Shown here in pieces: positions 7,624 to 15,775 of a stretch of 64,000 nt of DNA; position 1 is the stretch's first letter; each line of letters starts with the position of its first letter. Source of the DNA: Paenibacillus_V sp046244365 (lineage in GTDB: Bacteria > Bacillota > Bacilli > Paenibacillales > NBRC-103111); assembly GCF_046244365.1 (NCBI RefSeq), contig NZ_CP176395.1:5828001-5892000 (forward strand), given 5' to 3'. The notes beneath the pieces are model-generated. The model did no database searches, was not told the DNA's origin, and saw only the letters and a list, made by a program, of their open reading frames with translations. Position numbers and translations under genes: made by a program.

Positions 7624-9765
7624 TCATTCCGCTTTAGCCGTCTCGTCAATCAGCTTCCAGTACCTTGCCAGCCAGTAAGGATGAAGATAGACGGTTCCGT
7701 CCTCGAGCAAATGACCGTCTCCGCTGTTGCATATGTAAGGCGTTTTGTCCCAACGGTGCATAGGCCTTTCTTCGTACGGCAGCGGCTCGGCGAGCAGGCG
7801 GTACCCATGCTTCGCGAGCTCCGGATGGAAGCGGACGTCCGCGCGGACGCTGTTCACGACTTTCCAGTGAATGAAATCGAGAGGCATTTCGGCAAGCGTT
7901 TGCACCGCGGCTTCCACGTCGCAGGCTCTCCCGGTCAGCGCCCCGTATACCGCATTCCACAAAGGCGACCGCTCCCGACGCTCGAACTGCCAGTGATGCT
8001 CCAAGCTCATCATATATAAGGCGCGCAGATCAGGATCCGTTTCATACATCAGCAAGGGAACGTAAGCATGAAAACCGAGATTGTCGTCAATGCTGTTCGC
8101 TTCGCCCAGAAACGTACTTTTCTGCTCCAGAGTGTTCATTCCGTAATGGTAACGGGCGACCACGTTCCGGTATACCCGTTCGTACTTCTCGTCGCCCGTC
8201 ATATGGACGGCGGATTTCAGAAACGATAAAAGCTGCAGCGAATTGACTCCCCGCTGGTCAAGCCATTTGGCGTCCCGGTTCAGCTTCTCGGGCGTCCACA
8301 CTGCCCACGTTGTCGGCAAACCGTCAATATCGGTCAAGCAATAATCGTGCTCGATCACATGATCCATAATCGCGCTCACGCATGTTCGGATAAGCGCTTT
8401 GTCTTCCTCATCCGCCACCAGATCGTAATAGACGGAATAAGCGTAAAAATGGCCGGTCAGCTCGTCGCTCGACGTATCGCCCTTCCATTCCCATTCGCCG
8501 TCCGCGCTCAAACGCCACTCCGGATTGCTTTCGTGCAAGCCGAATCCCGACTCCGACCGGTGACGAACGGAACGGGCGAAAAAGCCGGGTCTGCCGGTAA
8601 CCGAAAGTAAGCGCATAACCGCATGCATGGAGCGCTTTGCCTTCTCCTTCGCCCGCTCGTCACGGGTCACCGCATAGCGGTAACATTGGGCCGCGACGTA
8701 ATCGGACGTCCATAGTCCGTCGTTGTCGGAAATTCTGACGCTTCCGCTTTCGATGTCGCCCTCTTCGGTCAGTCCCCTTCGCGTGACGTAGTCGAAACGG
8801 GTTTCGTACCGCTCCACCATCCTGTCAAAATGATCCGCCTTCTCCTCCAGCGACATCAGGCGCGCAGCCATCTTCGCTATGCCGCCAGACGTACCGAACC
8901 ATACAGTCCCGTCAGCCCCGACCGCAATCGCATGAACGTCGTCGTCGGGCAGCCAGCGCTTGGAGGCGAAATACCTCAGCTGTCCCTCGTGAAGCCGGAT
9001 CGCTCCCCGCGCCGTGCCGAACCAGCGCGTCCCGTCTTCGCCGCGCGCGATTACCCGGACATCCTCGCAGGCCAGCCCCTTGGTGCCGTCGAGCACGTAG
9101 AACATATCGCTATCGTCGTGCACGCAGACGCCTTTGTCGGTTCCGATCCACAGATGGCCCCACCGGTCGGCTGACATGCCCCTCAGATCGTCGCTGACGA
9201 TGCCGCCGTCCCGCGCTTCGATCTTGAACCAGTGCGGCCGTTTGCCGGATAACGCGAACAGCCCCGAGTCCGTCGACGCGTACACTTGACCGTCGCCCAG
9301 AACGGCAAGATCGCGCACCTGCGCGCGCCCGAAGAGAGCCACTCGCTTCCAGCCGTCTTTCTCCAAACGAAACAGCCCCGCTTCCGCGGCCGCCCACAGC
9401 GTTCCGCGATCGTCCTCCGCCATGGCTACGGCCGGATAGCCAAGACTGTCCCGCCGCCACTCTCCATGGTGAAGACGATACAGCTCGCTGCCTGCCGACA
9501 TCCAGAGAGCGTCCGCGCGATCCGTATACAGCATGGTAACCGCTGCCTCTTGTGGAAACCGTCCCTCGCTCGAACCCCCGTCGACCGCTGCCCAGCGTTC
9601 GCCTTCAAGCCGGGCCAAGCCGGCGTTAGTTCCCGCCCATAACGTACCCGCAGCGAACGCCAGTACGTTCACGCGGCTCGAAGGCAGACCTTGCTGCGTC
9701 GTATAAAAGGTGCGTTCCCATTGCGGGAAACGCCCCAGCATAAGCGTCGTCCTAGTGGATTTCAT
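7624..9765 (-). CDS. Regulator-type beta-propeller fused to an alpha-helical (glycosidase-like) domain
   Basis: This 713-residue protein begins at the ATG at 9765 (GGCGTGA upstream). A longer frame reaches 10074, but it overlaps the preceding gene and is low-complexity. Residues 1 to about 320 carry repeated blades of the two-component-regulator propeller type: QGLPSSRVN, LWAGTNAGL, LWAAAEAGL, LWIGTDKGV, RWFGTARGA and VWFGTSGGI. From about 350 to the end the protein is helical, with repeated Trp and Tyr-rich helices (GLWTSDYVAAQCYRYAV, GHFYAYSVYYDLV, RGVNSLQLLSFLK), resembling the alpha/alpha toroid of glycoside hydrolases. No signal peptide or membrane segment is seen, unlike the usual membrane sensors with such propellers. 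The function is unknown. Confidence 0.8.
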   Translation of the reverse strand: MKSTRTTLMLGRFPQWERTFYTTQQGLPSSRVNVLAFAAGTLWAGTNAGLARLEGERWAAVDGGSSEGRFPQEAAVTMLYTDRADALWMSAGSELYRLHHGEWRRDSLGYPAVAMAEDDRGTLWAAAEAGLFRLEKDGWKRVALFGRAQVRDLAVLGDGQVYASTDSGLFALSGKRPHWFKIEARDGGIVSDDLRGMSADRWGHLWIGTDKGVCVHDDSDMFYVLDGTKGLACEDVRVIARGEDGTRWFGTARGAIRLHEGQLRYFASKRWLPDDDVHAIAVGADGTVWFGTSGGIAKMAARLMSLEEKADHFDRMVERYETRFDYVTRRGLTEEGDIESGSVRISDNDGLWTSDYVAAQCYRYAVTRDERAKEKAKRSMHAVMRLLSVTGRPGFFARSVRHRSESGFGLHESNPEWRLSADGEWEWKGDTSSDELTGHFYAYSVYYDLVADEEDKALIRTCVSAIMDHVIEHDYCLTDIDGLPTTWAVWTPEKLNRDAKWLDQRGVNSLQLLSFLKSAVHMTGDEKYERVYRNVVARYHYGMNTLEQKSTFLGEANSIDDNLGFHAYVPLLMYETDPDLRALYMMSLEHHWQFERRERSPLWNAVYGALTGRACDVEAAVQTLAEMPLDFIHWKVVNSVRADVRFHPELAKHGYRLLAEPLPYEERPMHRWDKTPYICNSGDGHLLEDGTVYLHPYWLARYWKLIDETAKAE

Positions 9766-9800
9766 TTTGTTATCACGCCTTCCGAAATCGCCAATGTGCG

Positions 9801-10412
9801 TTACGAATGTTGAAACAAGGGACGGAAATCCCCCACATACTTCACGTCTACCCCGGCTTCGCCGAAGCTTAGCCAGTACATCGTTCCGTTGCTCTGCAGG
9901 AAGCGGACATCGCTGCGGTGATCCAAACCTAGCGCCGCCAGCAGCAGCCGCCGGTTGAAGCCGCTGTGCGAGAACAACGCCACGCGCTCCTCGCCGGGAA
10001 ACTCGCGCCGCAGCCGGTCCAATATTCGCCGGGCCCGGCCATGCGCCATCTCCTCGTCTTCGTTGCCTTCGCAATACCAGCCTTCCGCCTCTATCTCGTC
10101 TTCAAGCTTAATTTCCGGGTACATTCGCGCCAGCTCTTGTTCGCACGGACCGCGGTATGCCCCCTTGTTGCGAACCTCGAACGTTTCGATCCATACCCGA
10201 ATCGGCAAATCCGCCGCCCGAGCGAGCGGCTGCGCCGTTTCGATCGCCCGTTGCAGCGGGCTGGACACGATGTGCGTCACATTCGCGCCCTCCATACCCG
10301 CCTTCACGAGCTCGGCTTGGCTGCGGCCAAGCTCGGTCAATTCCCCGTCCGCCATGTCGTGCGGCACGGTATTGCCGATAGACTGTCCGTGGCGTATGAT
10401 GAACAATTCCAT
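9801..10412 (-). CDS. Histidine phosphatase family protein (copy 1)
   Basis: The 203-residue protein belongs to the phosphoglycerate-mutase-like branch. It has the RHG signature in FIIRHGQSIGN (His at about residue 8), SSPLQRAIETA with the second Arg, a Glu-rich middle and the second catalytic His in ALFSHSGFN. These residues form the phosphohistidine pocket. The ATG at 10412 follows GAGGAGG; an in-frame ATG at 10472 lies inside a repeat palindrome and was not chosen. It is a paralogue of the gene at 10788-11393, from which it is separated by 375 bases of repeats. The downstream neighbour starts 35 bases later. The substrate is probably a cytoplasmic sugar phosphate, but this is not proven. 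Confidence 0.88.
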   Translation of the reverse strand: MELFIIRHGQSIGNTVPHDMADGELTELGRSQAELVKAGMEGANVTHIVSSPLQRAIETAQPLARAADLPIRVWIETFEVRNKGAYRGPCEQELARMYPEIKLEDEIEAEGWYCEGNEDEEMAHGRARRILDRLRREFPGEERVALFSHSGFNRRLLLAALGLDHRSDVRFLQSNGTMYWLSFGEAGVDVKYVGDFRPLFQHS

Positions 10413-10787
10413 GGCTTCCTCCTCGTCGTGCGATGTTGTACATTTATTGAGATGTTGTAGGAAATACAACAACTTTCCCGAATATTGCTCTCAAACGGCC
10501 TAATCCGTCAAAAATGTTGTACGCTATGCAACATCCATTCCGCTAACTGCTCATTTCCCGCTGAATTGTTGTAAAAAATACAATATGTCAGGACAGGCGC
10601 CTCCACATACCACAGCATAGTCCGCATAACCCCACCAAAACTAATGTTGAAGTGTTGCAGAGCGGATCTGCAACAAATTGCACAGCGGGACTAAGCCGGG
10701 TAGCGGTACTACGCGGTTAGCGGGACCAGGCCAGTCAGCTGGACCAAGCCAGTCAGCTGGACCATGCGGCCAGCCGGACCAAGCCAG
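10413..10787. repeat. Intergenic field of TGTTGYA palindromes and an 18-bp tandem repeat
   Basis: No gene is visible. Four inverted repeats share arms of the type TGTTGTA/TACAACA: 10453-10471, 10514-10534, 10566-10586 and 10653-10675. The last has perfect 9-base arms (TGTTGCAGA/TCTGCAACA) and the third is the weakest. A lone half site is at 10434-10440. Then about four copies of an 18-base unit (GGACCAAGCCAGTCAGCT) run from 10723 to 10790, and the stop codon of the next gene lies in the last copy. Spacers between arms are about 5 bases, too regular for chance. I cannot tell whether these are protein-binding sites or a dispersed repeat family. Confidence 0.75.
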
Positions 10788-11393
10788 TCATCCGAACAAT
10801 GGCCTCGGCGAACCCGCGTATTCCACCACGGTTTCCCGCTCCTTGAAGCTGATCCAGTATATACTCCCGTTGCTCTCCGCAAAACGGACGCCGCTGCTGT
10901 GATCCAAGCCGATCGCGGCCCGCAGCAGGAACCGGTTAAAGCCTCCGTGCGCGAACAGCGCCACGCGCTCGTCGCCGGGAAATTCGCGGCGCAGCCGTCC
11001 GATGATACGCTGCGCCCGCTCATGTCCCCTTTCGGGCGTTTCGTCGCCCGCATAGAACCAGCCCTCCGCGTCCATTTCGTCTTCCAGCAGAATGCCGGCG
11101 AATTGACGCTCCAGCTCTTTGCTCTTCGGTCCGCGGTAAGGGCCGCGGTTCCTGATCTCATAAGCCTCGAGCCATACGCGAACCGGCAGCCCCGATCGCC
11201 GCGCGAGCGGCTGCGCCGTTTCGATCGCCCGAATAAGCGGACTCGATACGATATGCGTCAGCCCGGCCCCCTCCAAGCAGGCGGCGACATGCTCCGCCTG
11301 CCGGCGGCCAAGCTCGGTGAGCGGACAGTCGGGCATATCTTCCTCGCTAATGTTGCCGACCGATTGTCCGTGCCGGATGATGAACAAGTCCAT
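10788..11393 (-). CDS. Histidine phosphatase family protein (copy 2)
   Basis: The 201-residue protein has FIIRHGQSVGN, SSPLIRAIETAQPLA and ALFAHGGFNRF, the complete catalytic set of the histidine phosphatase superfamily. It is closely similar in layout to the gene at 9801-10412 (shared L-RAIETAQPLA, REFPG-ERVALF and DH-S-VRF), so the two are a duplicated pair separated by repeats. Its ATG overlaps the stop codon of the upstream Gfo/Idh gene by one base (TAATG), a sign of translational coupling. It ends within a short tandem repeat, so its last codons may be recent. Cytoplasmic phosphatase or mutase activity is inferred. Confidence 0.88.
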   Translation of the reverse strand: MDLFIIRHGQSVGNISEEDMPDCPLTELGRRQAEHVAACLEGAGLTHIVSSPLIRAIETAQPLARRSGLPVRVWLEAYEIRNRGPYRGPKSKELERQFAGILLEDEMDAEGWFYAGDETPERGHERAQRIIGRLRREFPGDERVALFAHGGFNRFLLRAAIGLDHSSGVRFAESNGSIYWISFKERETVVEYAGSPRPLFG

Positions 11394-12430
11394 TACAGAG
11401 TCACCGCTTCCCCGGTTTCCGCCGAACGGTACAAGCCCTCGATAATTTGCTGCACGATGACGCCCTGGCGGGGAGTCGACAGCATCTGCCCGTTGCCGGC
11501 GACGGCGTCGATGAACGCTTCCAGCTGAAGCTGATGGGAATCGGGGTCGGGCAGCTTCGGCGCCGCGATATCGACGATCGTTCCATAGCGGCTTTGGAAG
11601 ACACCTCCCGTCTTGAAATCGCAGCCGCCCTTCGTGCCGTGCAGCCTGACCGTATTGTTCGTAATCTCCAGCGTGTGGACGATAAAGCTCGTTTCGAGCA
11701 GCAGCGACGCCCCGTTATCGAACTTGATCATACCCATCGCCAAATCCTCGACGGTATAGTTGCGATAATCCCAAGGCGTCGGAACCGATTCGAGCGGCTT
11801 GATGCCGAGTTCCCGGTGCGTAGACCCCATTACCGATACCGGCTTCGGAAACTCCATGTACCACAAGGCCAGATCGAGCATATGGACGCCGATATCGATG
11901 AGCGGGCCGCCGCCCTGCAGCTCCTGATTGACGAAAACGCCTCCCGGGATGCCGTTCCTGCGCATCGCCGAAATCCGGCCGGCATAAATGCGGCCGATTT
12001 CCCCGTCTTCAATCATGCGCTTGAGATATTGCGCCCGCGCTTTATAGCGGTTGTTGAAGCCGTAGGCGAGTATTTTACCGGACGCGTTCGCCGCTTCCTC
12101 CATCGCCTCCGCTTCCGCCGCGGTCATGGCGGGTGGCTTCTCGCACAGTACGTTGCAGCCCGCCTTCAGCGCGGCTAGCGTTGCCGGGGCGTGAAATTTG
12201 TTCGGCGTACAAATGCTGACGGCGTCGAGCTCCACTTTGGCGAACATTTCGTTATAGTCTTCGAATCCGTACGCGAACCCGTGCTCCTCGATATTCCGCT
12301 GCAGCACTCCTTTGTTCACGTCGGCGATCGCGACAAGCTCTACCTTATCGCTGTGCTTCTTGTAGTTGTTAATATGAGCCGCCTGCGCAATCCCTCCGCC
12401 GCCGACGACGCCGATTTTTATTTTGGCCAC
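11393..12430 (-). CDS. Gfo/Idh/MocA family oxidoreductase
   Basis: The 345-residue enzyme shows the Rossmann GVVGGGGIAQAAH (7-19), the EKP signature at 97-99 and the family's C-terminal-domain pattern GGGPLIDIGVHMLDLALW. It should use NAD(P) to oxidise a sugar or cyclitol in the cytoplasm. It is only distantly similar to the other family member at 3336-4301. It is translationally coupled to the histidine phosphatase downstream by a one-base overlap, which suggests the two proteins act on connected intermediates. A 119-base gap separates it from the metallophosphoesterase upstream. The substrate cannot be assigned. Confidence 0.9.
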   Translation of the reverse strand: MAKIKIGVVGGGGIAQAAHINNYKKHSDKVELVAIADVNKGVLQRNIEEHGFAYGFEDYNEMFAKVELDAVSICTPNKFHAPATLAALKAGCNVLCEKPPAMTAAEAEAMEEAANASGKILAYGFNNRYKARAQYLKRMIEDGEIGRIYAGRISAMRRNGIPGGVFVNQELQGGGPLIDIGVHMLDLALWYMEFPKPVSVMGSTHRELGIKPLESVPTPWDYRNYTVEDLAMGMIKFDNGASLLLETSFIVHTLEITNNTVRLHGTKGGCDFKTGGVFQSRYGTIVDIAAPKLPDPDSHQLQLEAFIDAVAGNGQMLSTPRQGVIVQQIIEGLYRSAETGEAVTL

Positions 12431-12549
12431 GACTACCCGCTCCTCTATGCTCGATTTCTCTAAATCCTTGTTAAGCTGCCATTTCGCAGCCGCACGGCCT
12501 TATCCGTTTCGTCCGCGGTTGCCGAAGCCCCGAGCGGGTATGCAGCGGT

Positions 12550-13260
12550 CTACCCGAAAAACCGCAGCCCCACCTCCCGTTCGTCCGGTCTAAGAAGCGC
12601 CGCTTTCGTCGCCCGCAGCAGCGGGGAGCGATCGTATTCCACGCTCTTCAAAGAGATGCGGCCGTCCGTAATCGTCATATAATGCGCGGCGCTGGACGGA
12701 TCGTCCTTCCTGCGGTAGGACACGCTCCCCGGATTCAGCCACAGCTCCTCATCGCTTAGAACGTGAATGCATCTTCTGTGCGTATGGCCGAAAATCAAAC
12801 GCTTTTGCATGGCGTCCCGCACCGGATATGAAGTATGCTGCCGCCAAAAATCGGCAAACCCGTGCTGGCTTTCGATCGTCTCGTACTTCACGAACAAATG
12901 CTGCATGCCGTATCCGATCGCATCCGTCATGAACTGAAGCGATACGGGCAATTGCTCCAAATACGCGATATCGTCCTCGCCGAGCTTTCGCGCATTGTCG
13001 TGTTTCCACATCAATTCGCCGTCCGGCACGCTCCAGAGGGCGTCCGCGTCGCGGTACAGAGCGGACACCTTCCTGTCGTGATTGCCTTGTACGCACCATG
13101 CGTTATGCTCCCGCATCCAGCCGATTACTTCCTTGGGAAAAGGCCCGTAATCGACCAGATCGCCGGCGCAATATACCACTTCGCTGTCCTTCTCCTTCTT
13201 CCAGACGGCCTCCAAGGCGTAAATATTGGCATGCACGTCGGAAATGACGAGCGCCTTCAT
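12550..13260 (-). CDS. YfcE/Metallophos_2-type metallophosphoesterase
   Basis: The 236-residue protein has the compact metallophosphoesterase motif set: ISDVHAN, AGDLVDYGP, VQGNHDRK, IFGHTHRR and LNPGSVSYRR. This is a different subfamily from the two genes at 1.3-3.3 kb; relatives include YfcE-like phosphodiesterases. It starts immediately (zero gap) after the stop codon of the binding-protein gene, so it should be translated from the same message. No signal peptide is seen. It is the third calcineurin-like enzyme in this locus. A general cyclic-phosphodiesterase role is possible, but context favours a substrate from the imported glycan. Confidence 0.88.
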   Translation of the reverse strand: MKALVISDVHANIYALEAVWKKEKDSEVVYCAGDLVDYGPFPKEVIGWMREHNAWCVQGNHDRKVSALYRDADALWSVPDGELMWKHDNARKLGEDDIAYLEQLPVSLQFMTDAIGYGMQHLFVKYETIESQHGFADFWRQHTSYPVRDAMQKRLIFGHTHRRCIHVLSDEELWLNPGSVSYRRKDDPSSAAHYMTITDGRISLKSVEYDRSPLLRATKAALLRPDEREVGLRFFG

Positions 13261-14646
13261 TTATTTCCCCAGAACTTTCTTGAGCGCTTCTTTCTCGACC
13301 GACACGGCCTTCTCCGTTTCGTCCGCGATTTGCTGCAGGACGGCGCGGGAGTCCTGGTTTTTCGTAAGCGCCTCGGTCAGCTTCTCGCCCCATATCGTCG
13401 AGGATTTCTCGTCGAGCGGGTTGCCGCTTTGGTACACCATTTTGTCCATCAGCTTAAAGCCGTACTCGAGTATTTTCTGTCCGCCCATGGCGGCTTCCGC
13501 CTTTTCCTTCACGATCGGCAGGCTCCAATGCGGCTTATACGGCGTCAAATCTGCCGTTTTCAGGAATATCTGCTGCGCTTCCGGCGAAGTGACCGCAAAT
13601 TTGATATACTCCCATGCCAGCTCTTTGTTTTTGCTTTGCGACGGAATCACGTAAGTGCCGTAGCCGAGACCGGGAGTTTGACCGAACGGCAGCGTCGTCA
13701 TCCGCCATTTCCCTTGGTTTTCGGACAAGGACCCTTTGTTGCCGTTCTCGTCGACTTGGAACGTGCTGAGACGGTACACGCCGCCGAAATAGGTGATCAG
13801 CTTACCGGTATTGAGCGCGCGGTCCTGCTCCTCTTTGGCGCCCGGGAAAATCAGATCGAGCTGCGTCGCCCGCTTGGCATAGTCGATCGCTTTGGCGAAC
13901 GTATCGTTATTCCGTAAATATTTTAGATCCTTGTCGTAGTACCCGACGCCCGGAGACGCGATGTCGGTCACTTCCTCGGCTCTACGGAAGAAATAATGGC
14001 CTTTGGCGCGCATTTTTTGCGCCAGCTCGAAAAACTTATCCGGATCGGCAATCAGCTTGCCAACGGAATCAGGATCGGAAGGATAGCCGTTCTCCTCGAA
14101 AATGTCCGCGCGGTAGAACATGACGTAAGGCGTCATCCGCCAAGGCAGACCGAACAACCGTTTGCCGTCGAGTGTCGTGGACATTTCCCAAGCCATGGGA
14201 GCGAAGTCTTTCTGCATGCCGCCTGCGTTGTACGGAGCGGCAAGCAGGTTCTCGAGGCCGTCCATCGCCTTGAATTTATGGAAATGCGCCTGCGACAAGT
14301 CGATGACGTCCGGCGCCCCGGTTCCGGTTGCCAGCGCAGTCGTAAATTTATCCTCCGACTTCGGCGGCGTATCGGTAATGACCTTGACGTTCGGATATTT
14401 TTTCCTGAAAAGATTGGTGACGTCCTCGTAGCCTTTCCAGACCGTAATCTCGCCTTTGAAATCCTCCGGCTTCTTCGCCGGAGCGGCGCTAGCGCTTGCG
14501 CTCGGACTCGCGGAGCTATTCGTACCGCTTGGCTTAGGGCTGCTGCTGCTCCCGCTATCCCCCGGCGCATTCGAACCGCTGCATCCGCTTAACGCCAATC
14601 CGACCGATAAAAGGATGGCTGACAATGAGAGTGACATTTTTTTCAT
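13261..14646 (-). CDS. Extracellular sugar-binding lipoprotein of a CUT1 ABC importer
   Basis: The 461-residue lipoprotein has a charged N-terminus, a hydrophobic stretch and the lipobox LSGC with C22 as the lipidation site. A Ser/Pro/Ala-rich tether follows to about residue 60, then the MalE-type fold (ITVWKGYEDVTNLF, GTGAPDVIDLS, MFYRADIFEENGYP). It captures an oligosaccharide outside the membrane and delivers it to the permeases at 14781-16654. The start at 14646 follows AGGAGAGAAGAACG; a longer frame to 14739 would lose the signal peptide. It lies 134 bases downstream of the permease genes. No ATPase is encoded nearby; CUT1 importers of this group usually share a housekeeping MsmX-type ATPase. 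Confidence 0.92.
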   Translation of the reverse strand: MKKMSLSLSAILLSVGLALSGCSGSNAPGDSGSSSSPKPSGTNSSASPSASASAAPAKKPEDFKGEITVWKGYEDVTNLFRKKYPNVKVITDTPPKSEDKFTTALATGTGAPDVIDLSQAHFHKFKAMDGLENLLAAPYNAGGMQKDFAPMAWEMSTTLDGKRLFGLPWRMTPYVMFYRADIFEENGYPSDPDSVGKLIADPDKFFELAQKMRAKGHYFFRRAEEVTDIASPGVGYYDKDLKYLRNNDTFAKAIDYAKRATQLDLIFPGAKEEQDRALNTGKLITYFGGVYRLSTFQVDENGNKGSLSENQGKWRMTTLPFGQTPGLGYGTYVIPSQSKNKELAWEYIKFAVTSPEAQQIFLKTADLTPYKPHWSLPIVKEKAEAAMGGQKILEYGFKLMDKMVYQSGNPLDEKSSTIWGEKLTEALTKNQDSRAVLQQIADETEKAVSVEKEALKKVLGK

Positions 14647-14780
14647 CGTTCTTCTCTCCTTCGCAGTGTATAATCGTCCTTCGACTTGCCGTTTCCCCGC
14701 TTTTTGACTGTAACTGCCCGTTCGTCTTGCCATGGACACCTATGCGCCAAACTGCGGCATCACCCCTTTCCAAGCCTCGT

Positions 14781-15770
14781 TTACTCTCCGGCAATCCCCG
14801 TTCGTTCGACGCTTTCCACGAAGTAGCGCTGTGTGAATAAGTACAGGAGGAGTATCGGCAATATCGTCAGAAACGCCCCCGCCATCAGCTTCTCATGGTT
14901 GGTCGGCAGCTCTCCGATCACATCTTTGGAGTCTTGTTTCATCCCGGTTTCGTCCTTCTCCTTCGTCACCTCGATCGTCCCCAGCTTCTGATTCAAGGTA
15001 AAGCTGTCCGTCTTATTCAAATACAGGTTCGGAAAGAAGGAATCGTTCCAGTGCCAGACGATCGAGAACAGGAAGACGACCAGTATAGCCGGCTTTGCCA
15101 TCGGCACCATGATCGATATGAACGTCCGCCAAGGTCCGGCGCCGTCGATCTTGGCAGCCTCCTCGAGCTGATGCGGCAGTCCCCGGAAAAACTGCATGTA
15201 GACGAGGACGAACAGCGCGCCGCGCAGTCCATGGCCGAAAAAGTTAGGAACGAGGAGCGGCATATACGTATTCATCATTTTCAAATCGCTGAACAGCAGG
15301 AACAGCGGCACGACGATCGACTGGGGCGGAACAAGAAACGTGAACAGCAGCAAAACCATCAGAATCGTATATCCCGGAAACCGGTAGCGGGCGAAGCCGT
15401 ATCCCGCCAGCGCGCAGCCGAACAGCTGCAGCAGGGCGCCCCCCAGCGAAATGATGACGCTGTTCTTGAAGTGCTTCATGTACGACAAGCTGTTGAACGC
15501 ATAAATGAAATTTTCGAACTTCAGCGACTTCGGTATCCACTGGACGAGCGCATCCGCCACATCCTGCCCCGTCATGAACGATTGGCTGATCATATAAAGC
15601 ATCGGGTACAGAAATACGAACGACAGACTGAGAATCATCACGTAATGGATCGTTAGACTTATCGCATCCTTCACCCGTCTTACGCCCGTCGAGCGAAGAA
15701 AGCCGGAGGCGGAAACCGGCTCGTTAGCCGGTCTGCGCCTGTAAACGAGGGTCAACCGGGATTCTTTCAC
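14781..15770 (-). CDS. Carbohydrate ABC permease, MalG/CUT1 type
   Basis: The 329-residue protein has about six membrane segments and the permease coupling loop EEAAKIDGAGPWRTF about 80 residues before the C-terminus of the core. I chose the GTG at 15770 because AGGAGGTAAGGCGC immediately precedes it and it lies 5 bases after the upstream stop; longer frames would overlap the neighbour deeply. A region of about 35 residues near 245-280, rich in charged residues (TKEKDETGMKQDSKD), is inserted between the last two helices and is longer than usual for MalG proteins. It pairs with the permease at 15776-16654. Confidence 0.9.
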   Translation of the reverse strand: MKESRLTLVYRRRPANEPVSASGFLRSTGVRRVKDAISLTIHYVMILSLSFVFLYPMLYMISQSFMTGQDVADALVQWIPKSLKFENFIYAFNSLSYMKHFKNSVIISLGGALLQLFGCALAGYGFARYRFPGYTILMVLLLFTFLVPPQSIVVPLFLLFSDLKMMNTYMPLLVPNFFGHGLRGALFVLVYMQFFRGLPHQLEEAAKIDGAGPWRTFISIMVPMAKPAILVVFLFSIVWHWNDSFFPNLYLNKTDSFTLNQKLGTIEVTKEKDETGMKQDSKDVIGELPTNHEKLMAGAFLTILPILLLYLFTQRYFVESVERTGIAGE

Positions 15771-15775
15771 GCGCC

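Noticed and set aside
9766..10074. An N-terminal extension of the propeller-fusion gene by 103 residues
   Set aside because: The added residues are Arg/Gly-rich and overlap the histidine phosphatase gene. A ribosome binding site precedes the ATG at 9765.
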